From the NCBI GenBank assembly GCA_011772595.1, contig WVZH01000335.1, forward strand, positions 21,518-27,963: 6,446 nt of DNA, in the 5' to 3' direction. This document shows, piece after piece, positions 6,427 through 6,446 of the stretch. Origin of the DNA: Anaerolineales bacterium (lineage in GTDB: Bacteria > Chloroflexota > Anaerolineae > Anaerolineales > E44-bin32). Both the position numbers and the translations under genes were made by a program. The notes below the pieces were generated by a model, which searched no databases, was not told the origin of the DNA, and saw only the letters and a list, made by a program, of their open reading frames with translations. Every line of letters begins with the position of its first letter. Positions within the stretch are counted from its first letter, which is position 1.

Positions 6427-6446
6427 AATTCATAGCAGACGAATTT

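Noticed and set aside
6426..6446. Inverted repeat AAATTC/GAATTT with a nine-base loop at the right edge
   Set aside because: The stem is perfect but only six base pairs and A/T-rich, and the window ends at the last base, so a terminator or operator cannot be judged.

Overview
This window holds one tightly packed run of plus-strand genes from a bacterium, entered partway through an operon. The gene set is a molybdenum hydroxylase, an SsnA-type amidohydrolase, and three proteins tied to the deazaflavin cofactor F420. Bacteria with F420 genes, mid-range GC (by eye, with no strong GC bias at third codon positions as in actinobacteria) and short degenerate tandem repeats between genes best suggest a Chloroflexota genome. 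That assignment is an inference; no rRNA or marker gene is present.

Layout: bases 3-191 are the C-terminal tail of an FAD-binding subunit of the xanthine dehydrogenase/CO dehydrogenase family. Bases 263-3034 encode a single protein that fuses the two-cluster [2Fe-2S] subunit to the large molybdopterin-binding subunit. Bases 3037-4392 encode an SsnA-like metal-dependent aminohydrolase that starts two bases after the hydroxylase stop. Bases 4423-5097 encode an NADPH:F420 oxidoreductase (NpdG/Fno type). Bases 5111-5884 encode a single-domain coenzyme F420-0:gamma-L-glutamate ligase (CofE). A 140-base spacer (5885-6024) carries three adjacent families of 7-8 base degenerate tandem repeats. Bases 6025-6426 encode a small split-barrel flavin/deazaflavin oxidoreductase of the Rv1155/PPOX type.

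How they may work together: the first three genes look like a molybdenum hydroxylase module for N-heterocycles (purine-like). The FAD, FeS and Mo domains would oxidise a ring carbon, and the amidohydrolase would remove an amino group or open a ring. This gene association (fused FeS-Mo protein, FAD protein, SsnA) resembles the E. coli ygfM-xdhD-ssnA cluster and the gene sets linked to selenium-dependent molybdenum hydroxylases. The last three genes make F420 (CofE), reduce it with NADPH (NpdG) and could use F420H2 (PPOX-type reductase). The close spacing of the two modules (gaps of 2, 30 and 13 bases) suggests co-transcription from an upstream promoter outside the window. A functional link between them is the most interesting open question here. 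No RNA genes, CRISPR arrays, insertion sequences or convincing terminators were seen.
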